The position numbers and the translations under genes are program-made. A model generated the notes under the pieces. The model was given only the letters and a program-made list of their open reading frames with translations. It was not told where the DNA came from and did not search any database. This document shows, one piece after another, positions 22,023 to 33,149 of a stretch of DNA of 64,000 bases. The DNA is from Saccharum officinarum (Eukaryota > Streptophyta > Magnoliopsida > Poales > Poaceae), in NCBI GenBank assembly GCA_020631735.1, contig CM036158.1, positions 87,289,248-87,353,247 of the forward strand, in the 5' to 3' direction. Every line of letters starts with the position of its first letter. Position 1 is the stretch's first letter.

Positions 22023-25000
22023 GTGCTTGATAGTGGGTGCACTCAACATATGACCGGAGACTCTTGTATGTTCAATTCAATTGATACAAGTCAAAATGGT
22101 GGTTTTGATGCTATCACTTTCGGCAACAACAAGAAAGGCAAGGTCAAGGGGCTTGGTAAAATTGCTATCTCAAATGACATGAGCATATCTAATGTGTTGC
22201 TAGTTGAGAGCTTGGATTTCAATCTTTTATCGGTGGCACAACTTTGTGATCTTGGCTTCAAGTGCATATTTGGTAGTGATGATGTTGAAGTCATAAGTGT
22301 TGATGGATCAAACTTGATATTCAAAGGATTTAGACATGGTAGCTTATACTTGGTTGACTTCAATGATAGTGAGACACAATTAACATCATGCTTGCTTAGT
22401 AAATCTAGTATGGGTTGGTTATGGCATAGAAGGCTTGGTCATGTTGGAATGAAACAATTGAACAAACTTTTGAAGCATGACTTAGTTAGAGGCTTGAAGG
22501 ATGTCACCTTTGAGAAGGATAAACCATGTAGTGCTTGTCAAGCCGGCAAACAAGTTGGAAATACACATCCTAGTAAGAGTGAAATGAGCACATCAAAAGC
22601 ATTTGAGCTATTGCACATGGACTTGTTTGGGCCAATAACATACACTAGCATTGGTGGCAACAAGTATGGTTTTGTGATTGTGGATGACTACACTAGATAC
22701 ACTTGGGTGCTCTTTCTCTATGACAAGAGTGATGTTTATGATCTATTCAAGTCTTTTGTCAAGAAGGTGCAAAATGAGTTTGAGACTACCATCAAGAAGA
22801 TTAGAAGTGACAATGGTAGTGAGTTCAAGAACACAAGAATTGAAGATTTGTGTGATGATTATGGTATTGGACATCAATTCTCACCAACATACACTCCTCA
22901 ATCCAATGGTGTAGTTGAAAGGAAAAATAGAACCTTGATTGATATGGCTAGATCAATGCTTAGTGAATACAATGTTAGTCATTCATTTTGGAGTGAAGCT
23001 ATCAATACGGCTTGCTATTGTAGCAACCGTCTCTATTGCCATGGAAAGCTTGGAAAGACACCATATGAGCTATTGAATGGAAGAAAGCCCAACATTGCAT
23101 ACTTTAGAGTGTTTGGTTGCAAATGCTATATTCTCAAGAAAGGCACTAGATTGAGCAAGTTTGAAAAGAAATGTGATGAATGGTTCTTACTTGGTTATTC
23201 TACCACAAGCAAAGCATATAGAGTTTGGAATCTCACAAATGACACCTTGGAAGAAGTTCATGATGTTGAGTTTGATGAAACCCAAGGGTCTCAAAATGAA
23301 GCTCAAAACCTTGATGATGTGAAAGGAGATCAATTGTCAAATGCAATGAAGAACATGGACATTGGTGATATAAGGCCGATGCAAGTTGATGATGATGATA
23401 TTCATGTGATCAACCAAAGTGTGCAAATTGATTCAAATCAAGCAAGCTCAAGTGGTTCTCATGATGAAGTGCAAGTTCAAGGTCAAACAAGTGGAAGCAA
23501 TCAACTCCCAATACTCCAACCTACTAGCATTGCAAGAGATCATCCGTTGGACCAAATCATTGGTGGAATTCAAAGTGGTGTTCAAACTAGATCAAGATTA
23601 GCATCCTTTTGTGAGCATTACTCATTTGTCTCATTAGAAGAACCAAAGAAGATAGAAGATGCACTGAAAGATTCCGATTGGGTAAATGCCATGCATGAAG
23701 AACTAAACAACTTTGCTAGAAATCAAGTTTGGGAACTTGTTGAAAGGCCAAAGAAATACAATGTGATTGGTACTAAGTGGGTCTTTAGAAACAAGCAAGA
23801 TCAAGATGGCATGGTTGTGAGAAACAAAGCAAGATTAGTAGCACAAGGATACACTCAAGTTGAGGGTCTTGACTTTGGAGAAACATATGCACCGGTTGCA
23901 AGATTGGAGGCAATTAGAATCTTATTAGCATATGCTTGTGCACACAATATCAAGCTCTATCAAATGGATGTCAAGAGTGCATTTCTCAATGGCTACATCA
24001 ATGAAGAAGTTTATGTTGAGCAACCTCTCGGTTTTGAAGATGACAAGAAGCCCGACCATGTTTACAAGCTAAAGAAGGCATTGTATGGTTTGAAGCAAGC
24101 ACCTAGAGCATGGTATGAGAGGTTGAGGGATTTTCTCCTCTCTAAAGGATTCAAGATGGGAAAGGTTGACACCACTCTCTTCACCAAGAAGCTTGGAAAT
24201 GACTTGTTTGTGTTGCAAATCTATGTGGATGACATTATCTTTGGATCAACTAACCAAGACTTTTGTGAAGAGTTTGGAAATATGATGGCTAATGAGTTTG
24301 AAATGTCTATGATTGGAGAGCTTAGTTACTTCCTTGGACTTCAAATCAAGCAAATGAAGAATGTCACTTTTGTAAGTCAAGGCAAGTACATCAAGGACAT
24401 GATCAAGAAGTTTGGATTGCAAGATGCTAAGCCAATGAGCACACCAATGGGCTCTACTGATCAATTGGGTATTGATAACAGTGGAAACATGGTAGATCAA
24501 AAGCAATACCGGTCCATGATTGGAAGTTTGCTCTATGTCACCGCTTCTAGGCCGGATGTGATGTTTAGTGTGTGCAAGTGTGCAAGATATCAAGCTTCAC
24601 CTAGAGAAAATCACTTGAAAGCAACCAAAAGAATATTGAGATATCTTAAGGGCACTCATGATGTTGGACTATGGTTTCCAAAGGGGTCTAACTTTGAGTT
24701 GATTGGATATTCGGACTCCGACTATGGTGGATGCAAGATTGATAGAATGAGCACAAGTGGCACTTGTCAATTGCTTGGAAGGTCTCTTGTTTCATGGTCA
24801 TCAAAGAAACAAAATAGTGTTGCACTATCTACCGCCGAGGCCGAATACATTAGTGCCGGTAGTTGTTGTGCACAATTGCTTTGGATGAAAGCCACTTTGA
24901 ATGACTTTGGAATTAAATTCAAGAATGTGCCTTTGTTTTGTGATAATGAAAGTGCTATCAAGATGACACAAAATCCGGTTCAACATTCAAGAACCAAGCA

Positions 25001-25175
25001 CATTGACATAAGGCATCACTTCATAAGAGACCATCAACAAAAGGGTGATATTAGCATTGAAAGCATTGGCACCGAAGATCAACTAGCCGACATATTTACA
25101 AAGCCACTTGATGAAAAGAGATTTTACAAGTTGAAGAATGAATTGAACATACTTGACTTCTCCAACTTGAAATGA
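22023..25175 (+). CDS. pol: SIRE Pol polyprotein: protease, integrase, reverse transcriptase, RNase H
   Basis: The open frame has about 1050 codons and no internal stop. In order it has protease with [11 protein letters not shown] at the start; GAG-pre-integrase with WHRRLGHVG (about 22420); integrase with [16 protein letters not shown] (about residue 198), SDNGSEFKN and a [11 protein letters not shown] segment; reverse transcriptase from [20 protein letters not shown] through [11 protein letters not shown] to [11 protein letters not shown] (about residue 735); and RNase H with [18 protein letters not shown] (about residue 898) and [15 protein letters not shown] near the end. The first part of protease continues upstream in this frame to a TAG near 21990, and Gag ends at 21979 in another frame. 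Expression would therefore need readthrough or frameshifting, or the link is mutated. The catalytic residues look intact. Confidence 0.93.
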   Translation: MLDSGCTQHMTGDSCMFNSIDTSQNGGFDAITFGNNKKGKVKGLGKIAISNDMSISNVLLVESLDFNLLSVAQLCDLGFKCIFGSDDVEVISVDGSNLIFKGFRHGSLYLVDFNDSETQLTSCLLSKSSMGWLWHRRLGHVGMKQLNKLLKHDLVRGLKDVTFEKDKPCSACQAGKQVGNTHPSKSEMSTSKAFELLHMDLFGPITYTSIGGNKYGFVIVDDYTRYTWVLFLYDKSDVYDLFKSFVKKVQNEFETTIKKIRSDNGSEFKNTRIEDLCDDYGIGHQFSPTYTPQSNGVVERKNRTLIDMARSMLSEYNVSHSFWSEAINTACYCSNRLYCHGKLGKTPYELLNGRKPNIAYFRVFGCKCYILKKGTRLSKFEKKCDEWFLLGYSTTSKAYRVWNLTNDTLEEVHDVEFDETQGSQNEAQNLDDVKGDQLSNAMKNMDIGDIRPMQVDDDDIHVINQSVQIDSNQASSSGSHDEVQVQGQTSGSNQLPILQPTSIARDHPLDQIIGGIQSGVQTRSRLASFCEHYSFVSLEEPKKIEDALKDSDWVNAMHEELNNFARNQVWELVERPKKYNVIGTKWVFRNKQDQDGMVVRNKARLVAQGYTQVEGLDFGETYAPVARLEAIRILLAYACAHNIKLYQMDVKSAFLNGYINEEVYVEQPLGFEDDKKPDHVYKLKKALYGLKQAPRAWYERLRDFLLSKGFKMGKVDTTLFTKKLGNDLFVLQIYVDDIIFGSTNQDFCEEFGNMMANEFEMSMIGELSYFLGLQIKQMKNVTFVSQGKYIKDMIKKFGLQDAKPMSTPMGSTDQLGIDNSGNMVDQKQYRSMIGSLLYVTASRPDVMFSVCKCARYQASPRENHLKATKRILRYLKGTHDVGLWFPKGSNFELIGYSDSDYGGCKIDRMSTSGTCQLLGRSLVSWSSKKQNSVALSTAEAEYISAGSCCAQLLWMKATLNDFGIKFKNVPLFCDNESAIKMTQNPVQHSRTKHIDIRHHFIRDHQQKGDISIESIGTEDQLADIFTKPLDEKRFYKLKNELNILDFSNLK

Positions 25176-26255
25176 GTGCACCCCTACATTCTTATATGAC
25201 ATGCTTCTCCTCCAACATAGCAAGATAAAGTTATTTGGCATATTATTCATACTTTGCTAAGGACATGGTTAGAACATATAGACATATTTGCATGACAAAT
25301 AAGCTCATTCATGAAAATCAAATGATTTTGATGTATATATGGTACCACTATTGCTTCTATGTTTGATTGGTCTAGTGGTAGCATATGACATGTTTGTGGG
25401 CTTGCAAACCTAGTGTTGAATCTAGAAAATAAGCTCATGATGTGTAATTCAACATGGTCAAGATAACCCTTATACTTTATGAGGTGTGAAAAAGCTTGTC
25501 CTTGGATCAAACCGAATTACATATTCTAGGCAAGTAATCTAGATTGAACCATAATTTGGACTCCCTCATATTGATTGACTTATCTCTCACTAAAATTGGC
25601 ACCTTTTTGGTGATTGTTGACAAAGGGGGAGAGAAAAGTCACAAAGATAAAAGGTTAAGTTACTAAGGGGGAGAGAATAGTCAAAGGGGGAGAGAATAGT
25701 CACAAAGAGGGAGAAAGATATAGTAAGGGGGAGAGAAATTAAAATTGAACACACAAGTAGGGGAGCAAGCTCATGGACTATTTGTTGCATTTTTATGTGC
25801 ACTAACATGATGATGTGTTGCATTGCAAAGCTTAAATTCATATTCATGTTTGTATGGTGTATGCTAGAAATAGAACTTGAATGATGATTTGTTAAGAGTA
25901 GCTTTACAAGTGGTAACTAGACACCTTTTGCTTATAATGTTGATCTCACGGGGTACTTTAGTGTTTGTGATCTTTATAAGTGATGTATTACAAGTGGTGT
26001 CTAGCTACATCGATGCTAAGGATGGTATATAAAGGCAACTCCGATTGGTATCACGCTTCAAAGGTCCATTCTATATACCTTAGCATCAATTTGATAGTAG
26101 TAACTCTCCCAAAATTCAAATCCATACATATGTGCACAATTGAACCAAACTCATGTAAGCACATATGTAGGGGGAGCTAATACTATCGAAATTGAAAATT
26201 GATTTCATTTCATATCTTTGTGATGATTGTCATCAATTACCAAAAAGGGGGAGAT
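25176..26255 (+). other. SIRE post-pol spacer with repeated polypurine tracts
   Basis: This 1.08-kb stretch between pol and the 3' LTR has no substantial ORF, so no envelope-like gene. AAGGGGGAGAGA-type purine tracts recur at about 25624, 25664, 25684 and 25726, with related tracts near 25700 and 26168. The final one (AAAAAGGGGGAGA, about 26242-26254) abuts the LTR and is the true polypurine tract. Confidence 0.8.
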
Positions 26256-28248
26256 TGAAAGCCCAAGTTTGGTTTTGGTAATTAATGACACCAAGTTGCT
26301 AATGCCATGTGTTAAGTGTTTTAAGTTAGGCATAAGCAACACATGTGATGAAGGTGTATGTGGCAAGGAGTGGTGGCCACAAGATCACAAAGAGATGGTG
26401 CATGGACATAAAATGATGATCATGGTGGAAATGCACATGATGATCAAGTGAAAGAGAAGGATCTAAGAGCGCAAGGCAAAGGTATAACTATAGGGTTTTC
26501 CTTTTACCGGTCTAAGATGAGTAGAGAAGTGATTGACCGGATTTAGGATACATAGCCGACTATCAAGAGGGGCAATCACGGTTAGCTCGGGGAATCAAGT
26601 GCCACTAGATCAATGTCTTGAGCATATGCATTAGGATCTAGTAAAGAGCTAACATAAACGCCTTAAAAATGATTGTGAAATGCTAACACACATGCACATG
26701 GTGGTGTACACTTGGTGGTGTTAGCACGTTTGAGAAGGCGATGGAGTTTGAGCAGTAGAGAGGGGTTTGGGTTCCTCTCTCCCTCCCGCCGAGCTTGCGA
26801 GGTGGGATTCGGCGCTTTTTGGAGAAGTGAAATGCCTATTTTCTATTGCGCCGAAAGTCGGAAAAGAAACAGAGGCGAAAGAGGTCACTGCGTTGACCGG
26901 ACGCTGCACCGGACGCGGTCACGGTTTGACCGGACGCGTCCGGTCAGTTCAACGCGGCGCGAGCGCTAGGGTTTATGACCGGACGCTGGTCTGGCCTGAC
27001 CAGCGCGTCCGGTTAGTTCAACTGGGCGTAAAAGAAAAGCGTGCGACCGGCGCGTCCGGTCCTTCACGGGACCAGAGCGTCCGGTCATGCATCCAGAGGG
27101 ACAGTGAGCAGTGGAGTGACGATCGGACGCGCGGCGCGTCCGGTCACGTGCGATCGGACGCGTCCGGTCGCAGCTGGAGCTTACTGGAACGCGACCGGAC
27201 GCTGGCACTGTCGCGTCCGGTCACGTACGATCGGACGCGTCCGGTCTCAACGGGAGCGTACTGGAACGCGACCGGACGCGGGCACTGTCGCGTCCGGTCG
27301 CTCGGTTGAGCGCGTCCGGTCAGGGCAACGGCTAGTTCTGACGCGCACTATTTCTGGTTGTCGTGTAGTGACCGGACGCGTCCGGTCAGCGCGTTTTTGC
27401 TGCGTCGTCTGTAACGGCTAGTTGCGTACCCCTTCGTTATAAATAGACGTTGGACGGGGTTTGAGGGCAACTCTTGCACATTTTGAGATATAGAGACATA
27501 CTTTGAGCTAGAGAACAACCCCTCCACTCATCTCTTTGCATAGTTGCACATCTTGAGTGAGATTGAGTGAGATTCAAGTGCATTGCTTGAGAGTTGCATT
27601 CTAGAGGCACTTGATCTTCGAGTTGCTGCGGATTTCTTGTTACTCTTCCGTGTTTCCCGACACGGTAGACGGCTTGGAGCAGCGGAGGTGATTGAGCTCG
27701 CAATTGGAGATCGTTGGAGCCTTCACCAAGTGTTGTAAGGGGTTCTTGATCCTTCCCCGCGGGAGTTCGCAAATTGGATACTCTAGTGGAGCTCGTGGCT
27801 TGGAGGATCCCCATCTTGTGTGCGGTTGTGCGGTGCCCGCCGAGGGCTCGACTCTTGATAGTCGATTAGCTCGCGAACCGACAAGTGGGTGTATCGCCAC
27901 AACGGGGAGTAGCTTGCCGGGAAGCAAGTGAACCTCGGGATAAATTCTTGTGTCATTCTCTTCCCGAGGATTTCTCTTGTATGATTGATTGATTGGTATT
28001 TCTCTTCTCTTCACGGCGGTATAATCACTCGAAGCTCTTCTCTCGTATTACTTCTCGTTTCTAGCTTATAGTTGTTGTTGTGTTTAGTGAATAGCCTTGT
28101 ACTAGACTTGTGTAGGTGGCTTGCTTAATTAGTTAGAGTTAGTGCTTTTGCTTCGCCACCTTTCGTACTAACTCGTGGTTAAGTAATTCTTGTAGAAGTT
28201 TTAATTAGGCTATTCACCCCCCCCCCTCTAGCCTATTTGGACCTTACA
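26256..28248 (+). repeat. 3' LTR of SIRE element
   Basis: It matches the 5' LTR almost base for base. Differences include a missing 22-bp segment in the palindrome array (near 27387) and a longer C-run near 28217. A TATA box is at 27438-27445. It is followed by the target duplication AAGGA. Confidence 0.95.
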
Positions 28249-30932
28249 AAGGATAATAATAAATGCATCAACGGTTTTACTCAACTCCTATAACTTAATG
28301 CAATAATATATAAAACTCATATATAGTTGATTGCTTTTATAAAGTAGGAGACTTAGAATGCTCCGGGGCTTGCCTCGCTCGAACGAACTCAGACAGTGGT
28401 CTAGGCACTCTTGCAGTTCGTCAACAACGTCCTCTTCGGCCTGCACCTCCTGTGCGAGCTCTTCCTGCGGGACTTCCTCGACTGCTTTCGGCTCGGCTGC
28501 TACTGATTTCTCATGCGATCCTGTTATGATACATAGGTGTAAGTGATTATGCAAGTGGTGCATCAGATGAGATGACATATGATGATCATAATTGTATGCA
28601 ATGTAGATGAACACGTTTAGCTTTATTAGACAGAATAAATGTAAAACTCTTCTACTAGATAGTCAACATCATCCAAGAACATGTACCACAAGTAGATGCC
28701 ATCTATTGTATTCTCTTCTACTACTAACCACAATTAGCTACCGCTAACTACCATTTAGCCATAACACAAGTGCTACTACAGTTCATCACCATAACTATAC
28801 TAACATGCCAAGTCATACCAGCAAGTCAAGAATACTTCAAAGATACACCAAAGTGTACAAAATAAACTAATCATGCAATAAGAATCTTATTTTTATTTCA
28901 CTTTAATCTAGGGCTACAACATCAACACATATTTCTGTTGCTCATAAAAATCTACTAAAATTACAGTAGCTTTATTACACTATAAGTAGTCTACCATAAA
29001 ATTTTCATCGTATTTGGATAAGCAAAACAGCCTACACAAAAATGACAAGCTATGATGGATAAATGAGCATGAAAATACTTTGTACTGTGAAAAGTATCAA
29101 GCAACAGATTTAGTATTTTTCCCATGATCCACATAGTCTACAATTACTGTACAAAAAGTTTCACATACATGTTTTATACACATTTTTAGCTCTAGCAATT
29201 TTACAAGAAATAGCAAATAAATGCACATAAATTAGATAGCCATATTTTTCTACGGAACATGCATGACATATATTTTTCATAGAAGGTGCATCACATTACT
29301 AGACCAACAAGACAAGTTTCCATATTTCTTACCTATATTCCATTTACTATGCATTTTCCAAGAAAACAACATTTAAACAAATTAAATAAAGCCCTATATA
29401 AAAGTATCACAAAAATGGCCTTTTATATTTTTAACAGATAGATCCAGTCATAAGAAACCTAACAAAATTTGTTACATCCAATTTGGAGCATTATTTCGAG
29501 TTATGAATTTCCAAAGTATTTCAACAAAATATGGAATTTATTTTCCAAATCATTTCTTTTCAAAACCGGATCTGAAATTGCTATGTGCACCCCATGCTCT
29601 CACTTCAGCATCACACAGAGTCGCTGCCCAGCGGGACCCGTGGGTCAACCAGACCCACTGGTCAGACACTCGGGGCAGAGGCCTAGGTTGACCAGCGGCG
29701 AACTCATCTCCTGCGAGGCTCCCGGTGGCATGGTTGGCACCGTTGGCTTTGCCACGGAGTAGCGGACTCAGCGATGCCAGCTGCATGGCCATGGGAGTTC
29801 GGGAATGAGCTCACCGTCGCCAATGGTGGCACGACGACGCGGTTAACGGTGGATCTGTTGATCCAGGACACGGCGAGGCTCAAGAGGCGGTGCTATGGCT
29901 CCGTAACGGCGAGGCGAAGCAAAAGCACCAAAAAATAGGGAGAAAAGGAGGTGCAGAAAGGTGCTGCCGGCGTAGCCCGAAGCTCCGGCGAGCTCAAGGC
30001 AAACTCCGACGAGCAATGTGAGACGGTGCAACACATTTACCTCGACGAAAAGGGGACATGGAGGTGTGGTGGGGTCGCGCGAGGCGAAGCGAGGCTCTAG
30101 GCACGACGGTGAGAGGTGGAGGCGAGCTCGAAGGCGGCGGCAATGGCGCGGTGGCCGTGCAGCTTGCTCTGCTGCACTGCTGGCGAGAGGAGGCAAGGCG
30201 AAGGGGAGAGGAATGGGGGTGGAGCGGGTGCGGACGGGCTCAAGAGGGCAGGACGCGGCTCGGTGGGGCCGGCTGGCTTGCCACCCGTACGCTGTCGCCG
30301 GCGAGCGATGTCCATGCGTCGGGCAGGTGCTACCGTAGTCGGCCGAGCGCGCGCACGCGGGCGGGGAGGTGGACACGCAGAGGGAACGGGCCGGCTTCAG
30401 CTGGCGGGCCGAAAGTGGAGCGCGCGACCCACTAAGGAAAGAAATTTTATTTTCTTATTGTTTTTCAAACAAACATCCCCAATTTCACCAATTTAAGCAA
30501 TTAAAAAGCATTTTCACAAGTTGACCCAAAAATAAAAGTTGTTCTAAAAATTGTGATCTTCAACTTTGCCAAAAGGAGCATAGTCAAAAACCTAATAGAT
30601 TTTAAAATAGGGATTTAAAGTACATTTAAATGAAAACCCTATTTTTCTAGATTATTTTTAAAAGCAAAATTTGAGGAAATTTCGAATACCAACCTTGCTC
30701 CAAACTGTTTGCTAAACATTTATAAGTTGTTCATTTACTAAAACAAGCACATACAAAGCATGATAAGCATCAACATAACATTAAATCTACTAAAACAAAA
30801 CATTGCAACATACATGTTTCATTAACATGTTTCAAGTCTATATTTCATGTGATGCTTATTAATGCATGCTTATGCTTATGCACATGATTTACAAATGCTA
30901 ATGCACGCTTAACACCAGGGTGTTACACCATC

Positions 30933-31136
30933 ACCTTCGTTGAAGGCCCTCAATCCTGCAAAAGAGACTTACACAATGTAGCTTATTAGGGGTTTAGGGG
31001 GAACGCCGAAGGTGACACTGGCGAAGGTGCTTCGTGGTTCGCGACCTTCGCCACCTAAACATGCAAATGATGCTTTGTGAGGCTTAGCCAGAGTATGGGT
31101 CCGGGTCCGGGGTTCGAAGGTGCGAAGGGAGGTGGG
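30933..31136. other. Unassigned sequence right of the gypsy solo LTR
   Basis: This is probably the continuation of the sequence at 16069-16425 that was split by the gypsy insertion. It is rich in CGAAGGTG-type words. No coding sequence is seen. Confidence 0.3.
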
Positions 31137-32078
31137 GTGTCACTATGAGGGCACTTTCCCAACACGCCCTAATGGTCGACAACAACTAGCCTAATAGCTG
31201 GCGCATGTGGCAGGCACCGAAAATTTTGGTGGTGTCACTGAAGTTATCCGATGAGCACTACACGAGTGCAGTCCGATATCAATGGCTATAACTCGGAGTG
31301 GAGGTTGTATAGTATATACCCCTCAAGTTGGCCATTTGAAGTGTGTGGGAGTTGAGAAAAGGTTCAAGTGAGTTGGAGGCTCATAGTGCTTAAGGAATCA
31401 TTAGATGATTAGTATAGTGCTTTGTGAAGTACTTACACTAGTTAGACCACCCAACCTACGCTTTGCTTTAGGCTTAGGCTTAGTGTTTAGTGCTCTTGCC
31501 ACTTGGTGTTTGCATGCACCATTATTTGTACACTAGAGAATTGTAATTTTGCAAGATCACACTAACTGCGTTTGTGGTGTGGCCGCTTAGCTTGTACCGG
31601 AGGAACAAGGCCTGCGACATTTGAGCCGGACTTCAATAGTGAAGATGACAAAGAGCGGCCTGGAAGAGGCCATTTCGGAGACCCACTCGCACGTGGGGAA
31701 GCTCTAGGGACTATCCATGGAGTTACCTGACTGGGAGTTTGGCCCTTGCGATGGCATCCTTGTGAGTGGCTTCAACAAGGATTAGGGGGAGAAGCTTTCT
31801 GATATCTTAGGAAAAACATCGCCAACGAGAGTTTCCATTCTTTATCTCATTTATTTAAGCCTCCACATTTATTTGCTTTCCTAAATTGTGTGCTTTACCT
31901 TTCCTAATCTAGTTTGGGGTAGGTGCACTAGAGATAGCAACACTTAGCAAAAACGTAGGACACATCTAGATAGATATCTTGAATTGTTTTGATAAGTATG
32001 TTTTAGAGGTCGTTAGTTTTTAAGCTGCCTAATTCACCCCTCCCTTAGACATCACCACGGCCCCTTCAGCTCCTTTCA
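31137..32078 (+). repeat. LTR-like remnant, probably SIRE-lineage copia
   Basis: The segment begins near TGTCACTATGAGGGCACTTTCC and ends near AATTCACCCCTCCC..CCTTTCA, an ending characteristic of SIRE-type LTRs. A matching second LTR, primer site or protein-coding part was not found, so it is a solo or truncated LTR. The exact left end is uncertain. Confidence 0.5.
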
Positions 32079-32870
32079 ATATTATTAAGGTATAGACTAG
32101 CAAACATGCTTGCGGATTGCAACGGGATATACTACTTCTTTGTGCGGTCACTTGGATCCATCCAATGCAATTATAATAGGCTAGATATCATTATTTGATT
32201 TAATTGTATTGGCCCAACCTTATTTCAGTTAAGTCAAATACATTTTAAGACTTACAACAAATGCCAGGCATAATGAAGTAGTAATGTCGTATGGGAAACT
32301 GAATGCAGATTGACTTACCTTGAATAGTTGGCTATTGTGTTCACCTATTATGAAGTTAAGAAAGGTGGAAGGTGGTCTCTCCCTAGCTCATGCCTCTACC
32401 TCAATCTTAGCTGGTAGCTAGATATAGTAATGCATCGTTTTTAGTCACCTGACACATTTCCAACAAAGATTCAACTTTTATCACTTTTTACTCTTTAATC
32501 CAACGCTCACCTTGACTGCATGAGAGTTAAGAGACTATTTGGTGTATGTCTTCGCTCGCCAAGCCGTAACAATGGCGACGCTAGAAGTGCGGTGCTCAAT
32601 TCGCTCGCCCGACTTTTGGCAGGTTGTGGCGCAAAAAATAAACTACGGAGCTGTGGACACGAACCTAACGACGCGGACGCGAACGAAACGCGTCCTAACA
32701 TTGTCAACCCAAACAGAGCCGCTGTACACATGGAGAACAATTTATGTTTAGTCTTTAAAAAAGCGTATGGACAAGCGAAAATGTAAACTGTACAGTTGAT
32801 AGTATATTTGCTGGAACTTCATTAGTTTCTGTGCTTTTTTGAAAGAAAATGATTAACATTTGGAAATCCT
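32079..32870. other. Intergenic region upstream of VPS50
   Basis: This is AT-rich sequence with a GC-richer insert at 32530-32720 that carries short overlapping open frames on both strands. No conserved protein was recognised. Confidence 0.4.
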
Positions 32871-32879
32871 GAAATAAAC

Positions 32880-33149
32880 AGCAGGAGACAAGTCATCACT
32901 CGCTTACAGTCAGGAGAGAGAGAGACTGGTCATCCCCTTCCTCCCCGTGTTACCTCAACCTCACCGTGCTCCCGTTCCATTCTCCTCTCCACTTTATTAC
33001 ACATCCCGCGAATTCCCGGTTCCGACGCGACCAACCACCTTGTTCAGTCACCCCCTCCCCCGCGCGATCCAGCCAAACCGCGCCACCGCCGGCGCGCGCG
33101 TACCCTAACCACCGCGCGGATCTGGGAGCAGCCGGCGGCGCTCCCTCAC
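32880..33149 (+). promoter_or_regulatory. VPS50 promoter-proximal/5' UTR region
   Basis: A sharp rise in C and CG content, a GAGAGAGAGA tract at about 32913, and C-rich leader sequence run directly into the first ATG at 33150. No TATA box is evident, as is common for housekeeping genes. Confidence 0.45.

Larger units (their letters stand above)
17829..28248 (+). mobile_element. Nearly intact SIRE/Maximus Ty1-copia retrotransposon
   Basis: This 10.42-kb element is flanked by AAGGA (17824-17828 and 28249-28253). LTRs of 2012 bp (17829-19840) and 1993 bp (26256-28248) differ by roughly nine substitutions, a 22-bp indel and a C-run. It has a primer site TGGTATCGGAGCC at 19843 and a purine tract AAAAAGGGGGAGA before the 3' LTR. 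Gag is a long ORF with one nonsense codon. Pol is an uninterrupted 1050-codon ORF with every enzymatic domain. A 1.1-kb spacer with repeated purine tracts follows pol, as in SIRE-lineage elements. The low LTR divergence implies recent insertion, well after the gypsy solo LTR it disrupts. Confidence 0.96.
16426..30927 (-). mobile_element. Gypsy (Tekay/Del-like) solo LTR, split by a SIRE element
   Basis: The outer ends are TGTAACAG (16426) and GGGTGTTACA (ending 30927). In the reverse orientation this gives TGTAACACCC..CTGTTACA, the usual termini of grass Tekay-type gypsy LTRs. A perfect 5-bp target duplication CCATC flanks it (16421-16425 and 30928-30932). Removing the nested SIRE element and one AAGGA copy leaves about 4.1 kb (16426-17828 plus 28254-30927). 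No gypsy protein fragment is present, so this is a solo LTR left by LTR-LTR recombination. Open frames inside (for example 29843-30376 and 30018-30496) overlap on both strands and look non-coding. Confidence 0.85.

Noticed and set aside
25176..26255. Envelope-like gene expected in some SIRE elements
   Set aside because: No long open frame, signal peptide or transmembrane segment is present in the spacer between pol and the 3' LTR.
29843..30496. Overlapping open frames of 106-177 codons on both strands
   Set aside because: They lie in the GC-rich part of the gypsy solo LTR, overlap each other and show no domain.
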